A stretch of DNA of 64,000 bases from Sabellastarte sp. h YS-2021 (taxonomy: Eukaryota > Annelida > Polychaeta > Sabellida > Sabellidae). A program made the position numbers and the translations under genes. Position 1 is the stretch's first letter. The number at the start of each line of letters is the position of its first letter. Under the pieces are notes generated by a model. That model worked only from the letters and a program-made list of their open reading frames with translations, was not told the DNA's origin and did not search any database. Below are positions 37,243 through 50,143 of this stretch, one piece after another. The stretch is taken from positions 43,068,241-43,132,240 of the forward strand of contig OZ024939.1 of NCBI GenBank assembly GCA_964017235.1, read 5' to 3'.

Positions 37243-37347
37243 TATTTGAGACACAGGCCCACCATTAACATGCAGCTCCGAGTACAGGACCTGGAAATGC
37301 CTCCTCCTCCTTGCGTTAAATCCGAGGCATTTCTCAACATGGCTGAG
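37243..37347 (+). CDS. Exon 14: linker exon after the IQ motif
   Basis: The exon has 105 bases, phase 0 at both ends, encoding YLRHRPTINMQLRVQDLEMP then PPPCVKSEAFLNMAE. It continues the basic segment of exon 13. It has no named domain, but is not low-complexity and its splice sites are good (tttgcag, GAG|gtaatt). Confidence 0.8.
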
Positions 37348-38702
37348 GTAATTCCCACCACTCACTTAACATAGCCCCTTAAAACTTAAAATATCTTCAC
37401 AAGCTATGCCAATACCATACAATATAGAGCCGATATTATTTGCCATATCTAGTTGACATTCTGAGCATGCCCTGTGGCTAAGTGAACTTTGAACCAGAAT
37501 AATAAACGATGAGTAATTGCAATCAGGCCATTCTGCACTAGGAATTCACATGATTCATAATTTTTACATTCGGCATTAAAGGCTCACATTTCTGTCTGGC
37601 TTCAACTCCCACAAGTGACAAATGCGGAGGGCTTTTCCCAATATGATCCTGGCTGTTGAACAGGACGTGAAAACCCCAAGTTTGACCTTTGATTGGATGT
37701 AAAAAGCCTAACTAGACCTTTGATTGTGATATATGTCTGACACAGGTAGTAAGGATAACTCAGTTGATATTTCAGAACATTACAGTACATAGTTTACCAG
37801 ATGATATAGGTCAGTCAAACTAGTGAAAAAAGGTGTAAGATATATGACAGATTGAGGTCACTTTTACAGTGTTGGACTGAGGATTTTTTTGCACTGTGGA
37901 ATGGAGTACTATTATGTTCTTTTTTATTGGTGTTTATTAACTTTATTTACATTATCCATATCATATATGTATGTGTTCACTTACAAAGACCTGTAATTAT
38001 TTTCACAAAATATCTAACATCTGTGTACTGGTATGCTTATTTACTCGTTGAACCATTAACAATCCCAATCTTGTGTTGATACAAAGGTAAGTGTACAGGT
38101 GTTTTAAAGTGTACCTTCATCAGTTCTTAACAACACACGACTTGGGAGGTAGGTAGAGTAACAAATTTGATAATATTTTAAGTTTACAACAAATTTTCTG
38201 CTTGATTTCTGTTGTAAGGCTTGACCTTCAGCAGTGTTGTTCCTAAAAACAAAAAAAGGTTAATAGTAACATTCACACCTTCCACCTTACAGATCATGGG
38301 TTTGAACCTGAACCCTTGCCTCATGTGGGACAGTTGGTAGTTACTGCCCAATATAACCATTGTTTACAAGGCAGTATGCACTGCTTTACTCCACCTTTTC
38401 AGCTTTCTATTACTATAAAATCTATACACTGTGTTAAAAGTGACGATATGACCCAATCACATTCAATAAGATATGTGTGTAAAAGGAATTTAATTAACAA
38501 GATGTCATAATTGGTATACATTATAAGAATTCAGGTTTTTAAATAAATAAAGATTGCTATAAATTAACAAATATTTCCACTTTTATTATGTAAAGTGTTC
38601 CCACAGATCTGTAAATCTTTATATTTTGTTGAGACATTTGTAAACAGCCACACTCCCCTCAAACATAAATCAAATAATTGATACACAATACGTTTCATGC
38701 AG
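37348..38702 (+). other. Intron 14
   Basis: It contains one copy of a dispersed repeat at about 37585-37690 (ctcccacaagtgacaaatgc), shared with 43190-43275, and a B-box-like gggtttgaacctgaa near 38290. The acceptor is tacgtttcatgcag|gct. Confidence 0.7.
37585..37690 (+). repeat. Dispersed repeat, copy 1
   Basis: This is homologous to about 43190-43275. Both have tcccacaagtg, a gagggctt(g/t)tcccaa(t/ta) block and gaaaac(t/c)cc(c/a)a near the end. It is probably a SINE relic, since both copies carry a B-box-like gg(c)ttc(a)aactccc. Confidence 0.55.
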
Positions 38703-38857
38703 GCTGGTGAAGCACCTTACTTCATCACAAAACCCGAGCCACAGAGGTGCATTGTGGGGGAAAATCTACAGCTGCAATGCCAAGTTGCTGGGAAACCCGT
38801 ACCCAAAGTGTCATGGTACAAAAACGGGGTGGAGCTCCAGATTGAAGACAGATACAG
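38703..38857 (+). CDS. Exon 15: first part of Ig domain 4
   Basis: The exon runs from phase 0 to phase 2 (AG|gtaatg). It encodes AGEAPYFITKPEPQRCIVGE, then LQLQCQVAGKPVPKVSWYKN and the C' region to DRYR. The B-strand Cys and core Trp are present. Confidence 0.88.
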
Positions 38858-39605
38858 GTAATGACATGGATATTAATAAATATGCAGTGAACCCTGTGTA
38901 TAAGGAGAAGCTTGAGTATCCACAGGATTTGGTTCTAGTGTTGGCTTATTTCCAACATATACAGTAGACTCTGCATAACTAGAACCTCCAATATCCACAG
39001 GATTTGTTTCTAGTTATGGCTGACTTGACCTGTACACAATAGAATCTGTAAAACTAGAAACTTGTAACTTGAAAACAACTTGCATTAAGAGAATTTGTTT
39101 AAATATGTTATTCATCTACTTACTTTTGAATCAGCTATAACATAGTAAAATTGCAGACGTGTAGCTCATGGCATAGCTAAGCAAGAGCTATTATCAGGTT
39201 CTCACTGTTAAATAAATCAGTTGTAACCGAAATACTATTGCATTTACAGTATTTTGTTTCAATATGTTTTCCACCTACATTTTACTCAAACATGGTACTT
39301 TACTTTCGAGTGCCATTTGCAGGGTACAGTTTTTGTGTCCTTTTTTTCCTTCACTTCTACTCTAAAACTCAAGACACACAGTCAGCTGACACAGAGCCCA
39401 TTCACGGGCACTGATTGCTTGTTTTGGGATAATGAAAATACAAGAGGGATTCTTTAATGATTTTAATAAATGTTATAGAATAAAGCCTTGTTGATAAGAT
39501 CAAAATATTGAAAATAAAAAGCTTTGTAACAGTTTCTACTTTTTTATTCTGTATATTTTATCAAATTAAATTATTAAAGAAAGTAAATATGTTTTTTTTT
39601 ATCAG
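38858..39605 (+). other. Intron 15
   Basis: Two related stretches (tgagtatccacaggatttgg near 38912; ccaatatccacaggatttg near 38989) look like a partial tandem duplication of about 77 bases, possibly a degraded DNA-transposon end. The acceptor is tttttttttatcag|a. Confidence 0.6.
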
Positions 39606-40024
39606 AATGGAAGTCACTGAGGAGCTGATTATCACCTTGACGATACAGGACACGGTTAGCATGAACACGGGAGAATACACTATTGAGATCTCCAATGAAT
39701 TTGGCTCTAGCTCTTGCTCTGTGGATGTGCTTATTGAATACGAGCCACCATCCTTCACACAGCCTCTCTCTGATATCACCTTAACCCTCGGTCACACTGC
39801 CACACTGGAGTGTTCGTTCCGAGGCCTGCCCGAACCCAAAACAACATGGCAGGTCTCGGGCGTGGAACTGTTTGAATCGGACAAATATCACATGGAGCGT
39901 AAAGTGGATAAAACCTGGCTAGAGATTAGCAGTGTAAATATGGATGACACAGACATGGCGTATACCTGCAAAGCAGTCAATCCAGTCGGTGAGGCCGTCA
40001 CCACAGCTAAGTTAATCCCACAAG
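39606..40024 (+). CDS. Exon 16: end of Ig 4 and whole Ig domain 5
   Basis: The exon goes from phase 2 to phase 1 (ACAAG|gttggt). The first 45 codons finish Ig 4 (ITLTIQDTVSMNTGEYTIEI, then SNEFGSSSCSVDVLIEYEPP, with a strand-G Cys). Ig 5 follows: SFTQPLSDITLTLGHTATLE, CSFRGLPEPKTTWQ, DTDMAYTCKAVNPVGEAVTT. Ig 5 is the only Ig in this window with both canonical disulfide cysteines. Translation past the donor continues for 44 codons, but its composition is intronic. Confidence 0.9.
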
Positions 40025-41639
40025 GTTGGTCAGATCTATTTGTTATGTTTTGGAATGCGGTTGTTTGTAGTGTTATGGCTGTTCGTGTTGTGACCTGTAT
40101 ATCTCTAATAGCTGCGGTTTCTACCGTAAGCCCTGAACTAAGTCTGCCTCTGTTTTGATTGGTCAGATCCGTGTGTTATATTTCATAATGCCTTTGGCGG
40201 TAGTGTTAAGCTTGTTCATGTTGTAACCTATACATTATTTTGATGTCCGGTTTCTAAATGAACACTCGGCTGTGTTGATTCATCCCTACATTTAGTTAGT
40301 TTAAATTGTATTGACTCATGCCTACTAGGTTTTGTTTTTAATGTTAACATGTGTTTCTTGTGGTTTGGTTTTGTATCTATCTTAATAAGAAAACTACTTT
40401 TATGTTTTGTTTTACTAAATCCCAGGTTTACCTTTCTTTTACACATTTTCTGTCCTTTTCCACCAAAACATCAAGCTTTTTTCAAACTTTGTAAGCTCAA
40501 ATTATGAAGTTGTCCCTTATTTTATGATATTTATACACAATAGCATGAGATTTTGGTAACTTTGGAAAATATATTGAGATTGCCACTTCTGAAATTAATG
40601 TTGATATTAACACTAATATTATCCACATTGCTATTTAGAAAGCGCTATTGATAAATATTAATTAGCCCTTTTCTACATTTATAGAAAGTTTGCTTCAAGC
40701 ACAGAATAAGGCTTTTAATACTTTATTTTGTACATTGTAAATAATTTCTGTATGTAAATTTTGTGTTTATTTGAGTGGCAGATTTATAGTAACATAGGTA
40801 CTTTTAGTTTTACTTGATAACTATTTTCATATTGTACCTTGTTATTTGTGAAGCTTAAGATTAATATAATTTCAAGTGTGTTATAACTTTTATGAATAAA
40901 TAATCAAGTGCACTTATAATTTCATAAATCTCTCATATACTAATGTCAATATTCCACAGAGATGTGAAATAGGTTTATTTTTTTCTAGTTTTATGAAAAT
41001 TTCATTGGTGGGCTTCAATTTCTTACCTATCCTGGGTTGGGGTTTCATTTTGTGTACAAAATCCAAGATTTTAAGAGATTAGAAATATGTTTACAAATAT
41101 ATATTGTAAGAGAGAGGTCCTATGTTTGTTACTAGCTTTTGTTGACACAAGTAGGATCAATAATATTGCTTCAAAAGCTTTGTGACTTATTTAATGCAGC
41201 AGATTATATATATCACACATAGCACAGATTTCAATTTAAAAAAATCTGCATAATATTCAACTAATCACATTTTCACAGCTTTAAATGTTAATTATGCTTG
41301 TAAAATATGAAATATCTGGTATAATGACAGTTATGTCATTGCTAATTTACTTGGAGGCAACAGTTTTAGTTCAGATAGTTTGTATATGTAGTTGTACCAT
41401 ATATCTTTCAGATTATAAGTAAAATTATCAAATAGATATATCGTATATTAGTTCAATTTCTGTGCTACGTTTATATGGGGTAAAAATATTTTTATATTCT
41501 GTATAATTGTATAAATGTTTCAATTTTACATAAATACAAAATAATAATCAAAACTACCACATTTTATCTGCTTAACTAGGATTGCCAGCTAAATTCTGGG
41601 TTTTGTATAAAATTTCTGTGCGTCTAGTGACAAACAATC

Positions 41640-41795
41640 ACAACGGTAACGGGTCAGTCTGAGACCGGTGAAAGTTATGGCTTCATACCCACCTATACAG
41701 CATGGCTGTGTACTGGTTGCTTCTGAATTCAGCAGTACCCATCGTCACATAACCTGTACAATATGTTGACTGCGACATTAAACCCCAATAAATCA
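41640..41795 (+). repeat. SINE-like relic (candidate)
   Basis: The body is followed by a tail (gcgacattaaaccccaataa) matching the tail style at 24648 and 53928. The internal pol III boxes are degraded. Confidence 0.35.
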
Positions 41796-43189
41796 CATTA
41801 ATTGAGTAGTATGCGATGAGACAGAGTGTACAGACTCGTACTACAATCCACTTATTTAGTGTATCAGTGTGCTCACAATACAGACCAGACAATTCTGTCA
41901 TATCCGTGCAGTTGTCTCTCAACAGGTTTAATGCTGCAGGAATAAACGTGCAATTTCAATATCGCTGTCAAACTCTAAGTTGACTTTGCATATTGATCGA
42001 TATTGAAGTATCATCATTTTACAATGGAAAATGAATCATTTTGAACTGATTTACCAAAAAATACAAGATATTAAAGGAAGGATCTTAAGATTAACACACA
42101 AATGCTGTCAAAGTAATCAAATTCCTGAAAGATCTCTAAATCCTCGTACAAATGAATATTGATCAAAATACAGTATATAGTTGCACCCATAGCAACGAAT
42201 GGAAAACTCTGCCTAGTAAGATGGTTGAAATATTATTGAAGTGTATTGATATTGAAATTCAGGAAGCAATATATTGATCGATGTTGATATCTTGATACAC
42301 AATTTCTGCCCTGTTATATGGCTGTGATGATGCAGGGCCATGTGTGTATATAGAGACTGCTATGTGCTTATGGCCGTCAGTAGGCGGGGATGCTGCTATA
42401 ACTGTCATCTTTTGACTGTCGCTCTCTGGGTTCCCTAGTTGTGTTAACATGGCTAGAACTCCGTGTGTGTGGTTAGTGTAACCTGCATGTCAACCTGTTC
42501 ATATAGTTCATATCTGTGTTTATGAATTGTAACATTCCTTTCGTTTGTTTCTTATTTTTAACAAACTGTTGATTTTTATGGTTAGTATGGTTACATTTGG
42601 GGCTATAGTTAAGTGCTTTTGTTTTATTGTTACTTTTTATTTGCTGTTTGTTGTGAAGTTTCTGTTAACAAAATGTAGTTAAGTTATTAATCTCACTGAA
42701 TCAGAATATTATCAAACAGGATTTTTGACCTTTGTTAAGGTCAGGTGTGTAGTATGGTGTAGAATTCATTGAGTTCTGTAGCAGTACTAAAGCTTAACTA
42801 CAATGACAAATTGCAGAGGTCAAAAGATTGATTGTTATACATAAAAAGATTCATGATTTTTACATTATCCATAACAATTGCTCTTTGGTCAGACTGGTGG
42901 ATTTTAAATCACACTATGTGAGTTCAAACCTTGATTGTTGAGGACACAAAGTACTTAGATTTGCCCCATCATAATAATAGATAGAATCCTACATATTGGG
43001 AGATAAATCTGCGACAGACTGTTGTGTTATTAATGTGCATAGATTATTGTCAGTATTCCAAGGAAAGTGAGTCTTTGAATCGTCTATGTAACATGGAAGA
43101 ATTCAAATCAAATAGCTTTAAAATTACAAGTTAAGTCATCGGTGGTCTAGTGACTAGCAAAATTGGTACCAATCACTGTCACCTCTGTG

Positions 43190-43275
43190 GGTTCCACTCC
43201 CACAAGTGGCAATGCTGAGGGCTTGTCCCAATTTGATATTTACAGCTGAATTGGACTGAAAACTCCCAGATTTCC
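43190..43275 (+). repeat. Dispersed repeat, copy 2
   Basis: This copy pairs with 37585-37690 in the same orientation. The B-box-like gggttccactccc is followed by acaagtggcaatgctgaggg. Confidence 0.55.
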
Positions 43276-45303
43276 TTACCAACATCACAAGTTATAACCT
43301 GTGAAGAGTGCATTATTGCAATAAATAGAAATCTCTTTGAAACTTTGTTTAAAATTGAATCATTTTTAAGTTACTTTTCAAGACACAGGAAAACCTGTTC
43401 TTTTGTTCTGATTAATACTGGTAAAAACTATTGAGCAGAGAATATTGCACTATAATGAAGGCTTCTTTGTATATGCACTTCAGTTAAAACTGTTTGGGTT
43501 ATGATAAATTATTCAATCATTGTGGATGTTCTGTCAGTGTCTTTCCAAAGACTGTATCATAACAACGTAATCTATTGTTTTCAAACTCTGTACTATTCAA
43601 GTAACGTAGTTTCCCCAAAATGGATTTGTGCCCCAGCAATATTTACAAAATTAAGCTACTGGCCAAATATTTCGTTTGACCATGATTTTTGGCCAAAGTT
43701 CAATACATTTAACTTTAAGGTGGTGACCATTCTGCTTGGCACAATGGAGTATAAAATCGGTTGATTAAGAATCAGTGCCTTGGGGCAAAATAATGACAAT
43801 TAAACGCAGTCAGTATATATTTGCATTGGCCTAAAACGTCCAAACCTTATCCTCACTGCTACATTAATATGGTTTTGACAGTCACATGATTTACAATTTG
43901 TGAAGCAATGATAATTGTATAATTTATCAAAGCCTTTGATATGATAAAATGTATTTGCACAGTTTCTTTAAATATAGGTATTATTCCTATGTCTTTGTTA
44001 TAATAACACTGTTATGTATCTGTTTGATTGACAGCTAATCTACAATAAATTGACAGTTTGTGTTACCATGACTTCTTGCATTCTGTTGATTTTAATGTGT
44101 TCAATAAATGATAATTATACTAAAAAAAGGGATTTTTGTCATACTTGTTTAAGGTGGATAGCAATTAAGGTCTATAATAGCTGAAAAACTCAGTATTTTT
44201 TTTTTACTTGTACACACAATAGCATGCCCATTGGAAGTTAGTTTATTTGACATTTTACAAACTTTCACTTGTGGGAACTCTGCCCTTTATTTTCAATTAT
44301 TTCACACTTATAGAGTTCCCAAGAATCAGTATTTTCATCTTGGTTAACAGTATTTTAATCATGTTATAACATTGTAATTCAGATTTTCTCCCCATTTTTC
44401 AAAAAATACGATCTGGGTGTTAATCACCTTTAAACCACGTGTCTGCTAAAAGTATGGAAAATAGCACCAGAAATTGGAGACAAGTCGACATTTTGCACTC
44501 AGGAAATTTACAGTACACTTAAAAATACTTCTGCCCTTTGATATACAGCATTCACCTTGTTTTCACAAGTTTTGACCACTTTCCATTCAATGAATGCGTA
44601 TACAAGCCATACATGAGTTTTCACAATATGATTACAGAAGGTTAGTTATTTGTTTCATTATCTGTAACCCACATGATATTGGGTTTGTACTTTTCCTGTG
44701 GTACACTTTTCATACAGCAGCATTTTAAATTCACTATGTCAACAATATTTACACCTTTTCCAATATTTTAAATAGTTGAAAAAAGTACCAAAAAATGGCA
44801 TTAGTTTTCTCTTAAAGCAGTTTTACAGAAAGATCAGGTTTAGTTGGTTTAACTAAATAGCTTTATTTCTGAAGTATCACAGAAAAAGTACAAGTACACA
44901 AAGGGTCCGTGTATTTCCTGAACTAAAATATCATGACACCAATATATTAAAGAGTAATTTCCTCTTTTTATACCTGTACTAAAATGAACTTCAAATTAAC
45001 ACAAATGTCCCTATTTCTCTGTAAGACAGTCTAGTCAGTAAACTTGTGAATTGCTTTCCTTTTCAAATATTCTATAAGATGAAACATCTTGACATATAAT
45101 GAGGTGTGTTTTTCTCAGTAATTCTTTCCTCATTTGTTAGAAGCCTTTATGACCTTTTTGCTATTATGTATGGAATAATAACATCTGTACCTTGCCCCAG
45201 TAGTCATTGGGTTCAAACCCTGGAGAAGATGAGTATTTGATAAGTACTTGAGGCCTTTAATTCCTCCCTTCTTTACCTCTGTATGTTTTTGCCATGTTTC
45301 CAG

Positions 45304-45582
45304 TTCCTCCCAGAATCCTCAGTGGTCCGGAGAACTTTTCCGTCGCCCAGGACGACAATGTTTCCATCACCTGCATGATTGAAGGAATCCCACACCCCAC
45401 TGCCACCTGGTACAAAAACCAGCAACTAATTCCGATTGGTGACCGTTACCGCTCCGAGGCGACCTTGGACTCTGTCACTTTGACCTTTCCCAAGGCTGAG
45501 GTGGAGGACGAGGCTGAATATACGCTGACAGTGCAGAATCCTGTTGGAAGAGACACATTCACCGTCTCAGTGACTGTCATTG
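45304..45582 (+). CDS. Exon 17: Ig domain 6
   Basis: This whole Ig is phase 1 at both ends. It shows PPRILSGPENFSVAQDDNVS, ITCMIEGIPHPTATWYKNQQ and EDEAEYTLTVQNPVGRDTFT. It has the B-strand Cys and the core Trp; strand F has Leu in place of Cys. Confidence 0.9.
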
Positions 45583-47472
45583 GTGGGTTTTGTTGATTCA
45601 TTCAAATCGTTCAACTGCCTAACATCTGGTGTAATACTTAGTTTGCCCGCATTTTATTCTCGATTTGATGATAGCTCACCATAATGTATTTAAATTGCAA
45701 GGGATCTGGCAAAACAAAACCTTCTAGACTGTTTAAAATTTTACAATTTTTTCCCCCTTTTCACCACTAACAGGCATGGAACGGAAGCAGGTCTTCCTTT
45801 GATGTGTTTTGAAAAGGAATATTTCCTATTATGCGCCGGGACATATTGCTTAGGAACTCCATAAATTCTACCTTATTACACCTATATGTCAAGGCACCCA
45901 ATCCTCTGGTATATTTCCAAGCCCTGACTGGATCATATCATGTCTTGTATTAATATGTTATCAAAAATCCTGTCTTGAACATTGGTCATCCCCTTTTTAG
46001 GAATGTTTTTAAGTCGTGTTATATACACTCAAACCCATTTGAAAAGAAATCTGATAAGTAGAGTCTCTGTTAAGTGGAAGTACAACTGTTAACATATACC
46101 CTACCCTATTAATGTTATCTGGAAAACTTGGTAAAGGACACCTGTTTTATAGTGTCTTGAGATCTGAGTTAACAGGGCTCAACAGTAGTGACATGTAACA
46201 TCTCCAGATTCACTTTCACAAGGATCTGAACTGTAAGTGACACTTGTTCACAGATATTTTATCTTATTTTATGTACATTTTTCGGTCGAGTTGCAAGTTG
46301 TTTCTGACCAGTTTGAACGTGCTTAAGTGGAAAAATCAACATACTGTGGGTGTATTTGAAATACCTTCATGATTAACTGGTTATAATTACCGTATTGTAT
46401 CAAAATATAGCTTGGGGCGTTTATTGTGTTGCAGTGGCCTGGATATGTCAGATTTCTTTTTGGAAGCGATAATTCAAAAATAGTTAGCAAGAGCTTTCAA
46501 ATTTGGTGTGGATAGGTAGAGAATGAAATTTTAACTGAGTAGGGACAAGCTTATCATTATTAATGATATATGGTCACAGGAACCATCAAATGCGATCTGT
46601 AAACATGTAGGATGTAGCATTGCAGTCTTTTTAAAGTGATGCCATACAGCTATGAAATATAAAAAAAAACCTTTCAAGTGGACTGGAAGTACCTTCATGA
46701 TTGAGTGGTAACTCTTACGTTTGAAGATTGAAATAGATTTATTGAGCACTACCATTGAACACATAAGAATTATGTGACATTACTTCAAAGAATATACTTA
46801 ACCTTTTCCCATACTACAAAAGCAACTGCATTCAAATATTCAGTGGAAATTTTTGCAGGAAGTTTGCAGTCAGCCTGAATAAGTAAAATACACACTTCAA
46901 AGAAGTGCCGTCTGTTCATAATGAATAAAGTAGATCAGATTTACCCAGGTGTATTTATACCACCTCACTGATAAAATCTCAGGGTGTATACAAGAGCCAT
47001 ATTGACCAGTGGATGATAGAATTGTACTGCATATTATAAATGGCCACCGATTATGTTAGACAAACTAGTAGAAGGGTTAAGACGAGACTTCAGAATAAAT
47101 TGAAATAAAGCTGTTTGAGAGAGATAAACAAGTTGATTTATCAGTGATACACTTGTTGGTACTTCCAAAATGTCAAGTAACAGATGGAAAGGATATTTCA
47201 TCTTTATGATTCTTGAAGTATCCCCCTTGTTTCTATGGTCAGAATTAATGCAACACAATTTACAGTCCTTAGTTTTAAAATCTTTCAATACTGGGTAACA
47301 GAGTTACATTGTTCTCATTATTTCCATCACTTTGTTGTCATCAATCCTGCTAGTGGCTGCAGTTTCACTGTTTACTCACCTAGTTCAATGCAGTTTGTGT
47401 GTTATGTCGTGTTCACACTTCTCCAGAACACCATTTTAATTCTTACAACAGTGTAAGGCAGCACACCAAACG

Positions 47473-47795
47473 TACTTCCAATGTGCCACAATTCTGTATA
47501 ATTCCAAGTACTTCCAATGTGCCACAATTCTGTATAATTCCAAGTACTCCCAATGTGCCTCAATTCTGTATAATTCCAAGTACTTCCAATGTGCCACAAT
47601 TCTGTATAATTCCAAGTACTTCCAATGTGCCACAATTCTGTATAATTCCAAGTACTTCCAATGTGCCACAATTCTGTATAATTCCAAGTACTCCCAATGT
47701 GCCACAATTTATGTATAATTCCAAGTACTTCCAATGTGCCACAATTCTGTATAATTCCAAGTACTTCAGATGTGCCACAATTCTATATAATTTGA
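47473..47795 (+). repeat. 36-base minisatellite, about 9 copies
   Basis: The unit begins acttccaatgtgccacaatt and ends ctgtataattccaagt. Copies start near 47473, 47509, 47545, 47581, 47617, 47653, 47689, 47726 and 47762, with one 1-base insertion in the seventh. A diverged copy lies near 47831. The length is a multiple of three, so open frames run through it on both strands, but it is intronic. Confidence 0.92.
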
Positions 47796-48133
47796 CAGAG
47801 TTCTAACATTCTACAGTTAAATACAATTCTACGTCATTCTGATGTGCCACAATTCTGTGTAGTTTTACATAATTTGATGTCAATAGAAACCTACACTGAG
47901 TAGCTATAAAGTGAGTACTGTAGCATAAATGTATATCAAACATACTACAAAAGTGATGAAACTTGCCCATTATTGGACCAAAAAATGCCCTGTTTTGGTT
48001 TAAAGTTGAGATGGATTATAATAATGTAAAATATCCAAAGAACACAAATTGAAATTGAGCCATCCATATGAGCCATAAAATGGTGTGACATAGTATCAGA
48101 CTTGAGAAGTCCAAGTGTGATATGTGTGTACAT

Positions 48134-48230
48134 CAGGGGCTATATTCACAAAAGTCTTAAAGTTGGTTATATTTTTGTACAAAATTTAAGCCAAAGACTT
48201 GGCTAAGACTTTACATGAATACGGCCCCTG
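48134..48230 (+). mobile_element. Short inverted-repeat (MITE-like) element
   Basis: The left end caggggctatattcacaaaa and the reverse complement of the right end (ending gaatacggcccctg) match over about 25 bases (caggggc, tattca, aagtctta). The element is 97 bases long with no coding capacity. Flanking target duplication is not clear. Confidence 0.6.
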
Positions 48231-49045
48231 GGCTCCATATCCTAGAAGTGTGAACTAAGCAACCTCTCGCTGTTTTTATCAATCGCTTTCTTATCAGCTG
48301 TAGTTTTAGAGAACACTTGCAGTTTTACTGACAAGGAACTCTTTATTGGCCAAAAAAAAACTCTATCATTGATTAATGACAAAATCTCCAGTAGTTCTGG
48401 TAGGAGTACAAAAACTAATTAGCTGTTTGTATTTACCATTTGCACAATATTGACACACTTAGATTGTAGAGAGAAACTGTTTGTGGTATAAGCTTAAACA
48501 CACTAATTACATGGGTAACAAGAGTGTTAATTGTGTAACAGTGTGACCTTTAATATTAGTCATTTATTCAGGAAAGAAACGTCAAGCTGTTCAAAATTAT
48601 TGAACAAAACCTAGGAATTTTAGAAAATTTTGAACTTGCTATTTGAGTAATTTAAATAAGTATTTTAAGTTCTACGGTTCTAAGTAGCAGATATCTGAAA
48701 TGTTATGGTGCATTTGAAGGAAGGATTTAACACACCGAAAAATGTGAAATGTGATTAAATACATAGTCTTATGTTAACTCAGAAGCCTCTAATTCATGTA
48801 TGGGTAGATTTACGCATTTACCGGCTACGATAACTTGTTTTAAACATGGCTCACAAAGTTATTATTTTGTTGGATAACCCTCCATAGGTTTAATGGACAG
48901 AGATCCACTGGTAAATGTGGTCAGTTCATATCTCAAGATAGCAGAATATTCTTCTATTTAACCCAGTTTTTCAGATAACGAGGTCCATTTTGGTAGAAAA
49001 ATGTAAAAAAAAAGCCAAAAGACCAAAAAGTATGCTCACTTTAAG

Positions 49046-49210
49046 TGGCATTTTATTGTTCAGACTTCTCATGGAACTGGCTATGAATAAATTTGCATGC
49101 TTAAAAATGTTGGATAAATTGATAATTCTCAAATGGCATTTTATTGTTCAGACTTCTCATGGAAATCTCAATGAATAAACTTATATGCTTAAAAATGTTG
49201 GATAAATTGA
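49046..49210 (+). repeat. Tandem duplication, period 88
   Basis: The block tggcattttattgttcagac at 49046 recurs at 49134, and the following sequence (cttaaaaatgttggataaat) recurs as well. There are two diverged copies. Confidence 0.8.
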
Positions 49211-49846
49211 ACAGAATTATCAAGTAATGGACTACCATGGTGTCACTCTAAGTATTACATTCAAAGTATTATCAGTTGGAAGTCATGTGTGAAAAAAAAT
49301 AGTTTTGCACATATAAATCTCCAGTAATAATGAACTGGATGTGAGAATTATGTGGAAGGCACAGGTTGTTAACATTAAGATATTTTTGACCTGTAACATT
49401 CAAGAAATCATTGTCTACAGAAAAGGGGAGGCTCGACATGCCAGTCACTGTGGAGGTATTGGGATGAAAGTGGTTAAACCTGAATAAATAAAATAGGATG
49501 GAAGAAATGTGAAAGTTGCCATGGAGACAACCCCTGAAATTGACAATTCAGGAATTTTGTCTTTTACAGAATTTCAGCGAATTTTGTATCTTATTGCTTT
49601 ATTTTACAGGGTAACCCTAGGTAACCCTAGTGGGAAATTGCAGGATCTCCTGTCTATCTATCATTTGTTGTCAAAATGGTATTTTGTTTTGCAGATATTT
49701 GATTGATTGTATTCAAACTTGATAGGGTTGTATGTTTCTGGTGTTTTGTTTTGTCATTGGCATGAAAACACATTTTGTAATAGAGTTTTGTTTAAGATTG
49801 TATATAATTTGATTATATTCTTTTTTTTTTGCTATATTTTCTTTAG

Positions 49847-50143
49847 TTCCAGAGCCACAAGGCAGCCCACCTGAATTTGTCATTGAAATCAAACCTGCCA
49901 AGGTCAAAGAAGGTCAGAAGGTGGAGTTTGGATGTCAGGTGATTGGCTCGCCTACACCTGAAATCACATGGCTTTTCAACGGCCAGGAAATTGAGGGTAA
50001 AGGTCAATATGCCTTTATGCAGAGGGATGAGTTGCAGGTACTGGAAGTGCAGCAGGCTGTTCCAGCAAATACCGGCGTGTTTGAGGTGGTGGCAAAGAAT
50101 CCTTTTGGTGAAGTGAGCTGTTCAGCCAACCTTGAGGTGCAAG
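49847..50143 (+). CDS. Exon 18: Ig domain 7
   Basis: This whole Ig is phase 1 at both ends (GCAAG|gtaaga). It shows EFVIEIKPAKVKEGQKVEFG, CQVIGSPTPEITWLFNGQEI and ANTGVFEVVAKNPFGEVSCS. The strand-F Cys is Val and a strand-G Cys is present, as in Ig 1 and Ig 4. Confidence 0.9.

Larger units (their letters stand above)
40025..45303 (+). other. Intron 16 (5.3 kb, longest)
   Basis: It holds a SINE-like stretch at about 41640-41790 with an acattaaacccc-type tail, another near 42890-42960, and copy 2 of the dispersed repeat at 43190-43275. I find no phase-1 compatible Ig, PEVK-like or kinase exon. The acceptor is tttttgccatgtttccag|tt. Confidence 0.7.
45583..49846 (+). other. Intron 17 (4.3 kb)
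   Basis: It holds a 36-base minisatellite (47473-47795), a short inverted-repeat element (48134-48230) and an 88-base tandem duplication (49046-49210). No coding exon is seen. The acceptor is gctatattttctttag|tt. Confidence 0.75.

Noticed and set aside
40025-45303. Search for hidden kinase, Fn3 or Ig exons in the longest intron
   Set aside because: Open frames there lack kinase motifs, Ig core residues and matching splice phases.
47473-47795. CRISPR-like array
   Set aside because: Units abut directly with no unique spacers, and the genome is eukaryotic.
47399-47806. Open frames on both strands with 12-residue repeats
   Set aside because: The period is 36 bases in an intronic minisatellite. 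There is no splice-compatible exon and flanking copies decay freely.
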